A program made the position numbers and the translations under genes. This document shows, piece by piece, positions 54,081 through 64,000 of a DNA stretch of 64,000 nucleotides (position 1 is its first letter; every line of letters starts with the position of its first letter). Source of the stretch: Brachionus rotundiformis (lineage: Eukaryota; Rotifera; Eurotatoria; Ploima; Brachionidae); NCBI GenBank assembly GCA_016802295.1, contig JAESIW010000207.1, positions 141,978 to 205,977 on the forward strand, given 5' to 3'. Under the pieces are notes generated by a model that saw nothing but the letters and a program-made list of their open reading frames with translations, was not told the DNA's origin and did no database searches.

Positions 54081-54580
54081 TTGTGCTATTACTCAAAAGA
54101 GGCAATAGTTAAGTTGGCTAAGAGCGATTATTTGACAATAATTAATTTGTTTAAGTTCAAATTTGATGTAAATAACTTTAACGATATTAATAACTTCTTA
54201 GAAAAGTATGACCTATATGCATTCCAACATAAAATACTAGATAGAATGCTATCTTTTGCTTATAAAACACTAAACTTTCATAACTCTCCTAATAATCTAA
54301 GGCAGAATTTAAAGAAAAATGACTCAAGAAATTTAAAATATAATTAAAGGAACAGTGACAATCTGATTGAACCAACATCTAAATCAGTAAATGGTGAAAA
54401 AACTTTTGGATTTTTCTATCCACGACTTGTAAATTGCGTTGTGATCAAGAGATCAATTTTGAAATTTATAACATTTAAGCATTCAATTTTTAATAACATA
54501 AATCTAATTTCCTCAGGTTTTGTAAAAAAATTCAAAAAATTTAATTTAAATATATCAATGTTTTATTTTTTTAAATAATT
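54081..54580 (+). mobile_element. Jockey-like LINE 3' end
   Basis: The frame 54,081-54,347 (KYDLYAFQHKILDRMLSFAY, FHNSPNNLRQN) and its in-frame continuation after the TAA (NGEKTFGFFYPRLVN, FNNINLISSGFVKKFKKFNL) form the C-terminal part of a jockey-type RT protein. The YAFQH.I..R...FA..... and TF...FP.L.N blocks are the basis for the call. The RT core is absent. Confidence 0.55.
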
Positions 54581-54699
54581 TTATCGACAAATAATTTTTA
54601 ATTTGTAAAACTTATTTTATTTAAATAAATGGAGTGTTAATCGGTCTTTATGACATGGGCACTATTGATTAACCCTGTTGATTAACCTTGAAATTAAAA

Positions 54700-55330
54700 T
54701 TGATCATTGAAATCTAATCGGACTCGTTTTATAGCACGTGTTGGTAACAAATTGAATATTTTTTTTTTTTCTAAGGGAGATAGAGAGTCAGATTTGTTAT
54801 CAACATTATTTTTTTTTAACATATACAGTCCAAAAAAAAATAAAATACAAAAAAAAATTTTTGAATTTTTTCGTTTGGCTTACCAAAAACTTTTTTTAAA
54901 GTTTTTGATTTTTTAATTCGGTAATTTCGTCGTTCGTATTAATCAACTTTTTAATAAATTAATGAGAAGATTGTGTTTGAAATTACCGTCGACTGATCAA
55001 CAAATTTTTTGTATTCAGTTATCTGAACTGAACATTTTTATTTGTAAACTTGCGATTATTGAGTCATTTGCTAAATTAAAACTTTTCATATTCTAGGTTT
55101 TACTTGGTATTAATTGTGTTGAAAAAATAAATAATAGAATTAAATTAGTTTAAAATTTCAAAAGATAAAAATGTCAAGTTAAGTCATATCAGTCATATTA
55201 TAGTCATCAGTATAATTTTGATTCTATTACTTCCATTGTAGGTTTTGCTTTAAGTGATCACAAATTCATTTTAGGCTCTTTTAAAGTATTAAAATCTAAT
55301 ATAAAAAAAAATAGCTTAAAAATAGATTTA
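54700..55330 (+). mobile_element. Scattered LINE remnants (RT and endonuclease pieces)
   Basis: 54,755-54,840 encodes SKGDRESDLLSTLFFFNIYS, resembling the QGD.LSPLLFNIYI block of LINE RTs, disturbed by T runs. About 55,217-55,340 encodes FDSITSIVGFALSDHKFILG, resembling the final SDH block of the APE-type endonuclease. Both are short and degraded. Confidence 0.35.
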
Positions 55331-55393
55331 AATTATTTCTAAATTCTTAATGGATTTAAAATTATTTAATTAAGAACAACTTAATTTTATTTT

Positions 55394-56863
55394 TTAATTT
55401 TCTTCTATTGATATTTTTTGCTTGGACATTTTGATGAATAATATTTTCAAAAATAAATCTAAAAACTCGGCAAAACTTAGAACACTCAGTCCTAAAAAGA
55501 GACCCAAGGTTCCACCAATACTGCCTATTAGTCCATCCCAAGTAACACTTGGACTTTGTTTTAACTCAGTTTGCCTTAAATACTCGTAATACACATTTAC
55601 TGAAAGTAAGTTCTCACGCAATTCTTCAATGCTAATATTTGATCTATTGCCAAATAATGATCTTATATTACTTAATTTTATCAAGTCATTTCCATATGAT
55701 ACCGACGGATATCTATATTCTGATTTCAAAATTGGATAATTAACTGAATTGCATTCTAATGGACAGAGTGACTTTATTCTACTTTTATAATTTGAATTTA
55801 TTATTGATACGTAAATATTTGAGGCACAAACTTGTTCCTCAACAGTATCACAAAGATTACTGCTTTCATATACAAAATTATATCCTAATTCATTGCAATT
55901 ACATTTTTTGAATACTTCAGATACATAATATGCATCAAAACAGTCTGCTTGACGATAAGTTAAATTAGATATGATTACTTTTCGGTGATATTCTGAAGCA
56001 AATGAATCAATTGGGTCAGAGCATTCGCTGTAAGGCTTTGGTGCTTGTTCATTTTCTACTCTTTCTATTTTTAAGTTGCTACTAAATCCTGGCGCAAGGC
56101 CTATACCTTGATAAAATGATGGTTTGAATGAGTTTTCGTCAATTGAAATATGAGCTCCAGTTGTTGAACTAAGTGTTTTTTGATTATTTGGTATACCAAC
56201 AAACAGTTCTAATTTCAAACCATCATTATATCCTGGTTGATTGGAGTATTTTATTTTAGATTTTTTACCATTTGAATCTCTACCTGTGTTAAATCGATAG
56301 CAATTTCCCAAAGATGAATCATAATACCATTCCCAATCGTTTTCATTACATACTTGCAAGTTAAAAATACAACTTATAAACATCTGATTAAAAGAAATTG
56401 AAAATTTTTTCCTTTTTTCTTCTTGAATTCTTTTTGAGAAAAGTGTTGTTAAAAACTTAACATACATATAGTTGAAGCCAAGTTTTGAAAAATTTCCTTC
56501 GTAAAAATCAGCAAAAATGTATTCAGTAAAATTAGTCAAATTGCTTTTCTCTAATTCTGAAGAAACAAATTTAAAAGCATCTTCTGTAACAAATGGATTT
56601 ACATTGCAAACAGTAATGGCCGGAAATTGCAAAGAATCTTTTTCTATTATTTTAATTGTTGTGACCACTTCATACTTGTAAAAATTGATCAGAATTCTTA
56701 TTATTATAAAGAAACAAAATGCATTTGATGACAAAAATAAAAGAGTCCACATGATACGCATAAAGACGATCTTGCTTCGAAAAATGTTCGCAAAACCATG
56801 CATAGAAATAGTTTCGATCCATTCAAGAAAAATTTCTTTTAAGCTCAATTTTTTTCGGTTCAT
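55394..56863 (-). CDS. DEG/ENaC family sodium channel, divergent paralogue 4
   Basis: A 489 aa intronless channel subunit. HG gating motif at 22-23, TM1 at about 35-60 (MRIMWTLLFLSS...), the canonical FPAITVCN block and YSECSDP. The extracellular cysteine domain has FKKCNCNELGYNF and CPLECNSVNYP; TM2 carries GTLGLFLGLSVLSFAEF with a G-L-S filter. It keeps every family landmark but shares only scattered identity with the tandem trio, so it represents an older duplication. It lies 15 kb away from the trio on the same strand, with no tiny gene beside it. Confidence 0.95.
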   Translation of the reverse strand: MNRKKLSLKEIFLEWIETISMHGFANIFRSKIVFMRIMWTLLFLSSNAFCFFIIIRILINFYKYEVVTTIKIIEKDSLQFPAITVCNVNPFVTEDAFKFVSSELEKSNLTNFTEYIFADFYEGNFSKLGFNYMYVKFLTTLFSKRIQEEKRKKFSISFNQMFISCIFNLQVCNENDWEWYYDSSLGNCYRFNTGRDSNGKKSKIKYSNQPGYNDGLKLELFVGIPNNQKTLSSTTGAHISIDENSFKPSFYQGIGLAPGFSSNLKIERVENEQAPKPYSECSDPIDSFASEYHRKVIISNLTYRQADCFDAYYVSEVFKKCNCNELGYNFVYESSNLCDTVEEQVCASNIYVSIINSNYKSRIKSLCPLECNSVNYPILKSEYRYPSVSYGNDLIKLSNIRSLFGNRSNISIEELRENLLSVNVYYEYLRQTELKQSPSVTWDGLIGSIGGTLGLFLGLSVLSFAEFLDLFLKILFIKMSKQKISIEEN

Positions 56864-56869
56864 TTTTGT

Positions 56870-58325
56870 GTTTTTAAAATATTCATTTATTTTAAAGCAA
56901 TATTTTTTCTCAAAAAATGAAATAAAAGAACAAAATTTTAATTCAAAGTAGAATTTTTTCTAGCAACATTCAGGAAAAAACAAAATTTATTTTTTTTATT
57001 TGATAAAATTAAGAAAAATCTCTTAAACAATTAAATTTAAACAGATTAAAACGGATAATGGAAAACAAACAAAACAGAAGTGAAAAACTAAATAATTTTT
57101 ATTAAATCAATAATTTGCGGTCCGAATATCGCAATACCTTTTTTGGTGGGTTGGCACTGATTAAACAAATATAAAACTGATCAAAATTGAAATTGAAAAA
57201 AAAAAAAACTTTTTTAAATTTTGTTTTTAAGAAAAATGTTTTTTTTTATTTTTTATTTAATACTGAACTTAGGACTAAATTTTAATAAAACCTAAATTGA
57301 TACAAATTATAAAAAAAGACTATAAAATTTAAACTATGAATGAAATATAAAATAATTGATCAAATTTGTCACAAAGGGATGAATTTAAAAGCAATGTTAT
57401 TCACTCTATAAAGAAAATGAACATTACTTTGGTAGTTTGATGCTCTAGAATCTAAATTAAAAAATTTTATCATTTTATATTATTATTTCAGTATTCGACA
57501 TGACATCGTAGAAACGGCCTTACCTATTAAAATTTTTGCTAACAAACCTTTATTTTTCAAAGACTTATCGATTAATTTTGATGATAAAAGATATTTTAAA
57601 ATTTTAATTTTGTGTTCAATTTCAAATTCGTGAACATTGAATTGTTTATTGCTATTAAATTGATTTAAAAACTTGTTTCAATTTTTGGAAGTTTTTCTAT
57701 AACATAAACTTTACTTTTATCTACTAATATTGTATCAGGAACAAGCTCTATTAATTTCTTAACTACTGTTAAAAGGTGAATGAAAATAGAGAATAAATAA
57801 TTCATAACCTCTTTGCATTATGGATCTATTTTATCTATCAATTTTGACGAAAATTATCAAAATTTCTTTATTCGGCTATTGATTATTCTGATTAAACTGA
57901 TTTTTTAATTCACTTAAATATTTTTTTAAATTCATTTTCAGATCTAATCAAATTATCATAATTTTGAATAAAAAGTAGACCAAAATTTTTTCAATAACAC
58001 CATTAAGAAGAAAAATTTTCAAGAGTTTAAATTTCTAATTAAAGTTTTTTTTTAAATTAAATTTTTAATTTTTAACCAAAATATTTTTAGAGACCTAACC
58101 CCAAGAGGAGTTTGAAACAGTTGCCAATTATGAAGATTTAACAAAATCATCCAAATTTTTTTTTTAATTTTTCAAAACTTTCTTTATCCTTGGTTGACTT
58201 AGAATGTTTTCACTATTTCATCTTCACATGATTTCGGAATTCAGTAAAAATAAAAATTCGAAAAAAATTCGTTGAAGCCAATGCTGTTCTAAATTTGTTT
58301 ATTTAAGCACAAACAATCTTAAAAT
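56870..58325. other. AT-rich intergenic stretch, no gene seen
   Basis: 1.45 kb between channel 4 and the DDE transposase pseudogene. No recognisable frame. Confidence 0.4.
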
Positions 58326-58332
58326 CTTTTTC

Positions 58333-59400
58333 TCAAGTTCTAATGTCTCGATTAGAAATAATATTGTAAAAATATTTCCAACGCTTAATTCTTCCATTAG
58401 CAGACTCAACAACCTTTCTTATTTTTGTAACCACCCTTGAGCTATTAGCATCTCTGGTTGAATGCTGCTTTTGGCCTTTTAAATTTTCAATATGATCCAT
58501 TTTTGTTAATATATCTTTAGTAATGCTTGCATCTTTGTTTTTACCATCTGCAATATATGGACCGACTGTTTCTTATAGGGTTCCATCACTTGCACATACA
58601 TTCATAAATTTTAGAAGATAGCGTTTTTTATGATCTGAATAAAATTGCTTTTGAAAGCTATATGAAGATGACTTTTCTATTACAAATGTACGTCGCGTCC
58701 CATATTGTTATAACATCATGCTCATTCGCATTTAAAAGAATTTTAGACATGTAATTGGTATGTTTGAAATTATTTCATCTCTTGAGAATGCATTGAATCC
58801 AATATGGAGTGTTGTTAACAATTTCAATAAAATCTCTCTCACCTGTCTAACTGACCTTTTTATTTGATCATATTATGCTATTGGTAAGAAGGCGGATATT
58901 TCTTTTAAAGTAAAACCGGTTCTAAGCTTAGTTAGATAGAAACCTAAAGCATAGATCAATAAAACATTTCCAGTAATATTTGAACAAGAAATCATTTGAT
59001 AAATAAGTTCACCAAAATCATTTTTAGAAAGTCCAGCCAAAATATGACACATTTTATCGTCTATGCTGGTGTAGTCTAAACAGACAGAGTCAGTGGTTAC
59101 GCTTGGGCCTGGTTGATTTATATGATTTGTTTCTTCAATTGGATCTTGATAAATGTCATCACTAACATTTTGCACTACTTCCTCTAGAAGGAGTTCATTG
59201 TAGAATTCACTCTTGTTAGGATAAAATTGAGAGAGCTTCTTATGACAATCACAACACACCGATTTATACTTTTTCCATTCAATACCCAATGAAAATAAAG
59301 CAGCTTTTAACTATTTGATTTCCACCATGTTTTTCTTAAGCTTTTCATTCGAATCAATTCTACGAAGACAGTAAGCACACGTACGAGGAAGATTACTCAT
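58333..59400 (-). pseudogene. DDE transposase pseudogene (DDE_Tnp_4-like, zinc-binding N-terminus)
   Basis: On the minus strand a start at 59,400 gives MSNLPRTCAYCLRRIDSNEK and, after a stop, WKKYKSVCCDCHKKL, two cysteine pairs like a THAP/zinc N-terminus. The open frame 59,289-58,873 follows (GFTLKEISAFLPIA at its end). Beyond it, in fragments, come SSSYSFQKQFYSDHKKRYLL, MNVCASDGTL, VGPYIADGKNKDASITKDIL and SANGRIKRWKYFYNIISNRD to 58,333. The Y.FQ...YS..K....K, ASDG, GPY.A...D and GR.K order matches DDE_Tnp_4 enzymes of Harbinger/ISL2EU-type transposons. Several stops make it inactive. Confidence 0.7.
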
Positions 59401-59404
59401 TTTG

Positions 59405-60600
59405 AGTTTTTGTAAATAGGTTGTTTATTGAATTGTTTGTTGAGACTTTTTAAACGGAGAATATCAGGGTTGTAAAGAACTACAGAAAAATAAACACATT
59501 TATTACACACAAAATAAACACATTTAAATCACATTCTATTTTACCTTCACCTTTTAGAAAAGTATATATAAATGAGTGGGGAGTGCTTTTTATCCAGCTT
59601 TTCCAATATAAAACAAATTGATTAATAAAACTTCTTTGATAGATAAAAGTTTACAAGAAGGGTTTGATTGCAATACAGGATCTGATTGTCGTATGTTTTA
59701 GACACTGAGCAACCCGAAAAAAATACATTTTTTTTTGTGGGGGCGTCCTTTGACATGGGGTACCCGGGGGGTCTAAAACGAGGCATAGCCAATTTTTGGT
59801 TTTTCAAGGATAGTTCATTTATAACGTGATTTTTTTGACTTTATTATTTTCAGATTCTTCGCTCTTTTCTGAACATTTTGGTGTATTTTTTATAAAAAAA
59901 TGATAAGATTTGATTAAGTTATGGCTTAAAAACCTAATATACCCTTAAAAACTTCCGAAGGCTAAAATTCATAAAAAAATTACCTAGGACAAAAAATAAT
60001 CATATATTTGGAATCAGCGCGTCAAGATCTACAAGAATCACTATAGAAAAGTTAAAAAATGTGAAAAGTCCTATTTTAGACCTGATTGCCCAATATCCTT
60101 TAATTGATAATTATTTAACTTGTAAATTAACATTAATTTTACATTTTTATTAAACTTTTTAAACAAACTATTGATCAAAAAATTTAAAAAAAGGACCCAA
60201 GTCTAGGGACAGGTTGCATTTCTAGAAAAAAATTGATAGAATAAAGCTAAAATTAGAATTAGAAAAGAAGCATTATTAAAAAAGTTTGTGTTGATCATAA
60301 GTGATAAGTTATTTTTTATTTTTGCCAAAGTTTTTTTGATACAAAAATTACCATTGTGATTGAGAAAATAATTTTAGTAATAATTTTTAAGCAAGATCAT
60401 TAAGAATTTCTCTAAAACTTCATTATAACAAAATTTTCCATTCTTTTATTCAAACAAAAATGTTCGAAAGTAGAATTTTTGTTTTTTTTACCAAACTGTT
60501 ATGTGTATCAATAAAATAAAACTATATCATAGATATTTGACCAGATTTAACCTTAAATATTATTTAATATTACATCAACTAATTAATTTGAGATATAAAA
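59405..60600. other. AT-rich stretch with one GC-rich patch
   Basis: Around 59,735-59,790 a GC-rich run (GGGGCGTCC, GGGGTACCCGGGGGG) stands out, but the minus-strand frame across it (59,622-59,807) has no recognisable domain. Otherwise nothing. Confidence 0.3.
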
Positions 60601-60617
60601 AGATTTTATTTATTAAA

Positions 60618-61316
60618 TTAATATTGATAGCATGTTCTAACTTGATTTGGCCAATTGCAAACTTTCAGATCAACATCAAACCACAAACCATTTGGACATG
60701 TTTCAGTTACTAAAACTCCATTCACGCATCTGTAATATCTTGAACAATCGTTCGGGACTTGTGTATAATCTTGAGCTTGAGTACACGATGCACCAGAGTA
60801 ATATCCAGTGTTGTATCCGGTGTTATATCCAGTATTATAAACATTGGTGTAAGTTGGATAAGCACTGGTACTGTAATAGACATTCTGGGCATTGTAGCAT
60901 GTGGTAACTCTATCGGCCCACACACATTGACGTAAATTTGAGTCAAACAAAGTTCCTGATGGACACTGTTGGACCTGGTAGTAGCCATTTACGCATCTGA
61001 AGTATCTTGAACAATCGTTAGGAACTTGTGTGTAGTCATTGCTGACAGTGCATGTACTTCCATAACCCAAATTGTTGACGGTTCCAGTTGAGTAACAATT
61101 GCTTACCTGAGTGGCCCAATTACATACTCTCAGATAAGGGTCGAAAAGAGTTCCGGCTGGACATTGTTCAACATATGAAATTCCATTGGCACATCTGTAA
61201 TATCGGGAACAGTCTCCGCTTACAGGAGCTAGATCGTTGCAGTACTGTCTCTTTTCTATTGATTTACAAGCAACAATTGAAAAGAGAGAAAATATTAAAA
61301 CGATATTTTTTATCAT
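60618..61316 (-). CDS. Secreted chitin-binding protein with three peritrophin-A (CBM14) domains
   Basis: A 232 aa intronless protein with a signal peptide (residues 1-17, IVLIFSLFSIVA then C). Three ChtBD2/CBM14 domains at about 26-74, 89-140 and 178-229 each carry the six-cysteine pattern with the DCSRYYRC / CP.GT.FD / C.W signature. These domains bind chitin in peritrophic matrix, cuticle or lorica. A linker (141-177) contains repeated NTGY tetrapeptides. The internal domains share PNDCSRYFRCVNG-type wording, suggesting internal duplication. An AATAAA on the minus strand (60,605-60,610) directly follows the stop. Adjacent genes are unrelated. Confidence 0.95.
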   Translation of the reverse strand: MIKNIVLIFSLFSIVACKSIEKRQYCNDLAPVSGDCSRYYRCANGISYVEQCPAGTLFDPYLRVCNWATQVSNCYSTGTVNNLGYGSTCTVSNDYTQVPNDCSRYFRCVNGYYQVQQCPSGTLFDSNLRQCVWADRVTTCYNAQNVYYSTSAYPTYTNVYNTGYNTGYNTGYYSGASCTQAQDYTQVPNDCSRYYRCVNGVLVTETCPNGLWFDVDLKVCNWPNQVRTCYQY

Positions 61317-61319
61317 TCT

Positions 61320-62515
61320 GTTATTTTTTTATTTAAAAAATAAAATTCAAAATTTAAGTCAAATTTATATTTGAAATTTTTTTAATAATATCATTTACAT
61401 TTTTGGCAAATTCAAAACAAATAAATGAAAAAACAGCTTAAATTAATATAATTAGATACTTTGTAAATTTTTTATTTAAGAAAGATGTCTCTAATTGGGT
61501 TTTGACAAATCTTTTTTAAATAAATTTAATGTTTTAGTATTAAGATTTTAATTCCTATGTCTACTTGAATTTGATATTGAGAGATTTTAAAAATTTAATA
61601 AAAAAATTATTTTCAAAAATACCATAATTTAAAATTAATGAGAAAATTCAATTTTCAAAATAGAATTTAATATTTTTGTTTAAAGCCAAGACAAAATTTT
61701 TTATAAAAAAAAATTTTTTTTTATATGTTTAAATTAACTTTTTGCAATCCTAAAAATTGATAATTAATTTTAGCTTTAAAAATGCTTGAGATTATTTATA
61801 GAAACAATTTAACTTCATTCTTTATTAAATCAATTGAGTTCGATTTTCTTATATCTTATTTTTGTTTCTTAGCAAAAAAAAAAAAGAATTATCAAGACAG
61901 TTGAACATTTATTTGAACAGTTACTGGTAGCTTTGCTTTTTCACTGTCAAAATTCACGCTAAAGAATTAAAAAACAAAGGAATATGTAACTTTACCATGT
62001 TACATCTGTCTCATGATATCATATTTTTTTCCTTTAATTTAAAATTCTTAGACCATAAGTTTAACAACTAAGATTGAAGATCTTGACTTTGGAAATGATT
62101 TGGTGCTGATTACAAATGGTTTTAATTAATTTTTAATTTATTAAAAAAAAAAAATTAAATAAGTTAAAGCGTTGATAATACTTTATTTGACACATCTAAT
62201 GACGTTTTAAAAATATTGAATTGTTTTTATCTTTTTTATCATCCGAATTTAGATGACATAATTGTCCATTATCATTTTTGATACAATCATCAATTTTTAA
62301 ATTATTTTATATGTCTACTTGTCGATAATAATTATTCGATTTTTATTTTCTTCTTCATGAGATCTAAAGCTAAAAATGTCAATTATATTTTTTAAATGAT
62401 AATTTTGAGGTTTGGCGTGTATTCGAAATTCTTATTACTTAACAATTTATTTAAATTTTTTCTGTTAAACTATCTGAATCCATTTCGAGCTGCTTAATAA
62501 TTTTGGAGAGAGTTG
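61320..62515. other. AT-rich intergenic stretch, no gene seen
   Basis: Upstream region of the chitin-binding gene; nothing supportable. Confidence 0.4.
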
Positions 62516-62519
62516 AACA

Positions 62520-63060
62520 AAACATATAAAATGTGAAACTCTAAAATTAAAACATAAACAAAATTTTCTAATTTTAAAATACTGAAAGAGAGAATTAAAA
62601 CATAAAACTAGTAATAATTATTTAAAATAGTTAATAAAACATATACTAAAATTTTTATTTCTTTTTTTTGCAAATATTTCTAAAAGAGTGCATCAAACAT
62701 AAAAATTTATTAAAAAGAGAGACTAAAACATAAATTATTTTTTTACAAAATTTTTTAGATAACAAAAAAATTTGTCAATAAATCTACTTCAAAAAAAAGA
62801 AAAGCTGGCACATGGTACGAAAAAGATTAATTTTATTTTAGTTAATTTTTTTGTGTTTATGCTAAATTTAATTAAATTTTTATATGTTTTTGTAACTTTT
62901 TTCGGTTAATTTTGAATAAATTGTAATATTTTTTTTTTATGTTTTATTAACTGAAATTAGAAATTATTTTATGTTTTGTTTCACTTTTATGGAAAATAAA
63001 TTTATTTTTATGCTACGTTCTCTTTTTTTATGTTTTATTCGCATTTTATATGTTTTAATC
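62520..63060. repeat. Array of AAACATAAA motifs that flips orientation
   Basis: Left of about 62,800 the motif AAAACATAAA (or a one-base variant) recurs at about 62,523, 62,551, 62,598, 62,636, 62,694 and 62,726, often preceded by GAGAGA.TTA. Right of it the reverse complement TTTATGTTTT recurs at about 62,853, 62,883, 62,938, 62,969, 63,028 and 63,048. Copies are degenerate and irregularly spaced. Confidence 0.5.
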
Positions 63061-63309
63061 AACCTTGTCCAATAATTTTTTCAATTCAAATTATTAGATA
63101 AAATAAAGTTAAATCATTTTAGTTGTATTATTGATATTTTTAGAAATATCCTGAATAGATAAATAAATTATTTTGATCAAAATTAATGAAAATCCAGTTT
63201 AAAAATTTTTAATCCTAAGCATTCATTTTACATTTATATTTTATAAAATTTTTTTTATATATTTTTTTTCCATGCGCTCAGACCCTTTTAAGCTTTTTCT
63301 ACTTGGCTA

Positions 63310-63579
63310 TTATTTACTTTGTTTCTTCTTTTTAAGAAAATTATCGCATCCAATAGCAGAATCTACTTTTAAATTGTTGTTTAAAGTCTTCGTTTTGTTT
63401 TTCAAGACAACGTCAACATTTTCCTTCTTTATTTTATTAGCCAAGCTTTCCAGGACCGTTTGTACCAATTTGAAATATTTCGACATTAATTTGATTTGAG
63501 TGTCGCTGTGTTGGCCCTTGCCAAGACCTCTCCATGGCGGCACAATGACCGCTTGGATGATACTCTCCATTATCAACAA
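63310..63579 (-). CDS. Unassigned open frame (89 aa), doubtful
   Basis: The frame has a less AT-biased start (MESIIQAVIVPPWRGLGKGQ) and a lysine-rich tail. Other frames on both strands are also open here (63,272-63,499 and 63,496-63,735 plus), so the coding strand is not settled. No family recognised. Confidence 0.2.
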   Translation of the reverse strand: MLIMESIIQAVIVPPWRGLGKGQHSDTQIKLMSKYFKLVQTVLESLANKIKKENVDVVLKNKTKTLNNNLKVDSAIGCDNFLKKKKQSK

Positions 63580-64000
63580 TTGGAAGAGCCTTTATTTTTT
63601 ATAAATTTTTTAAATATAAGTATAATTTTTTATTTAAGTTATATAGCGTCAAAAATTAATCCACAAGTTTCAAGAATGTCTCCTGTACTATTTTTATATT
63701 ACTTTCTTAGAATCTTTTTTAATTGTGTACCTTAGTCTGCCAAATAAATAAAATTTTTCTTTTTTTATTTTAATTTACGCAAACATATTTTTTTCTATCA
63801 ATTAATTATTAATTATCAAAATATATAAGTTTTAAGATGCAAGTTATTATTTTTATTTGTCTTTCTAAATTGGATGGCTAAAAAAAAATCTTGAAATTTA
63901 AAATTTAGATTGAAACAAAAAATTGATGGTTCTTTTGGATCCAAAGCTCAAATGTTATTAAAATTGAATTTAATTTTGTTTTTGTAGCTTATTTGAATAA

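Noticed and set aside
59622..59807. GC-rich frame with PRFRPPGYPMSKDAPTKK
   Set aside because: The GC-rich patch is noteworthy, but the peptide matches no family I recognise and has no upstream signals.
60647..61336. Several open frames on both strands across the chitin-binding gene
   Set aside because: They are shadows of the peritrophin gene, whose signal peptide and three cysteine domains fix the true frame.
1..64000. tRNA, rRNA, CRISPR or telomeric repeats
   Set aside because: None seen on reading; a covariance-model scan would be needed to exclude tRNA genes, and CRISPR is not expected in a eukaryote.

Overview
The window looks like nuclear DNA of a small-genome invertebrate. It is strongly AT-rich, the spliced genes have 49-60 bp introns, and there are DEG/ENaC channel genes, a peritrophin-type chitin-binding protein, a long-N-terminus TatD hydrolase and many decayed eukaryotic transposons. 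The compact introns, intronless channel paralogues and jockey/CR1-like LINE tails fit a rotifer such as a monogonont. That is an inference; nothing here proves the species.

Layout. 1-1.4 kb: the 3' end of a small glycine-rich-tail gene with one 49 bp intron, then an intronless bacterial-type GNAT acetyltransferase. 2-5 kb: a broken Ty3/gypsy element. 6.5-13.2 kb: a second, nearly complete Ty3/gypsy element with both LTRs, a TATC target duplication, gag, protease, RT, RNase H, integrase and an env-like reading frame, disrupted by stops, a frameshift and a 346 bp run of N. 14-15 kb: a dead Tc1/mariner transposase. 15.9-16.4 kb: an apolipoprotein-L-like pseudogene. 16.4-19.7 kb: a large inverted repeat enclosing two LINE 3' ends and a possible LTR remnant. 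20.4 kb: a 37-residue cysteine-tailed gene with its own TATA box and poly(A) signal. 20.8-23.4 kb: MULE and SAP-like remnants and a TTAA-flanked MITE. 24.5-25.9 kb: a five-exon TatD gene, with a small Cys-rich reading frame beside it.

28-42.6 kb is the main host-gene block. Three minus-strand, intronless DEG/ENaC genes (about 490 aa) lie in tandem together with two copies of a tiny Pro/Leu- and Gly/Leu-repeat gene. A third copy of the tiny gene sits inverted at 49.8 kb, and a fourth, divergent DEG/ENaC gene is at 55.4-56.9 kb. The channel and the tiny gene were duplicated as one segment. One channel copy has lost a conserved cysteine and changed its C-terminus by a frameshift, and another copy survives only as about a dozen codons.

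42.6-46.2 kb holds a hAT transposase pseudogene split by a 2.24 kb insertion flanked by an exact 23 bp duplication. Further right are more LINE ends, a 343 bp foldback element, and a TTAA-flanked element carrying a TTA-flanked MITE inside it (52.9-53.4 kb). A zinc-binding DDE transposase pseudogene follows (58.3-59.4 kb), then the three-domain chitin-binding protein (60.6-61.3 kb). The last 2.5 kb has no confident gene.

The genes do not form an operon or pathway. The picture is of a few host genes, a locally expanding channel/tiny-gene family, and a dense graveyard of transposons: Ty3/gypsy, CR1/jockey and RTE-like LINEs, hAT, Tc1/mariner, Merlin-like, MULE, piggyBac-like and PIF-like.
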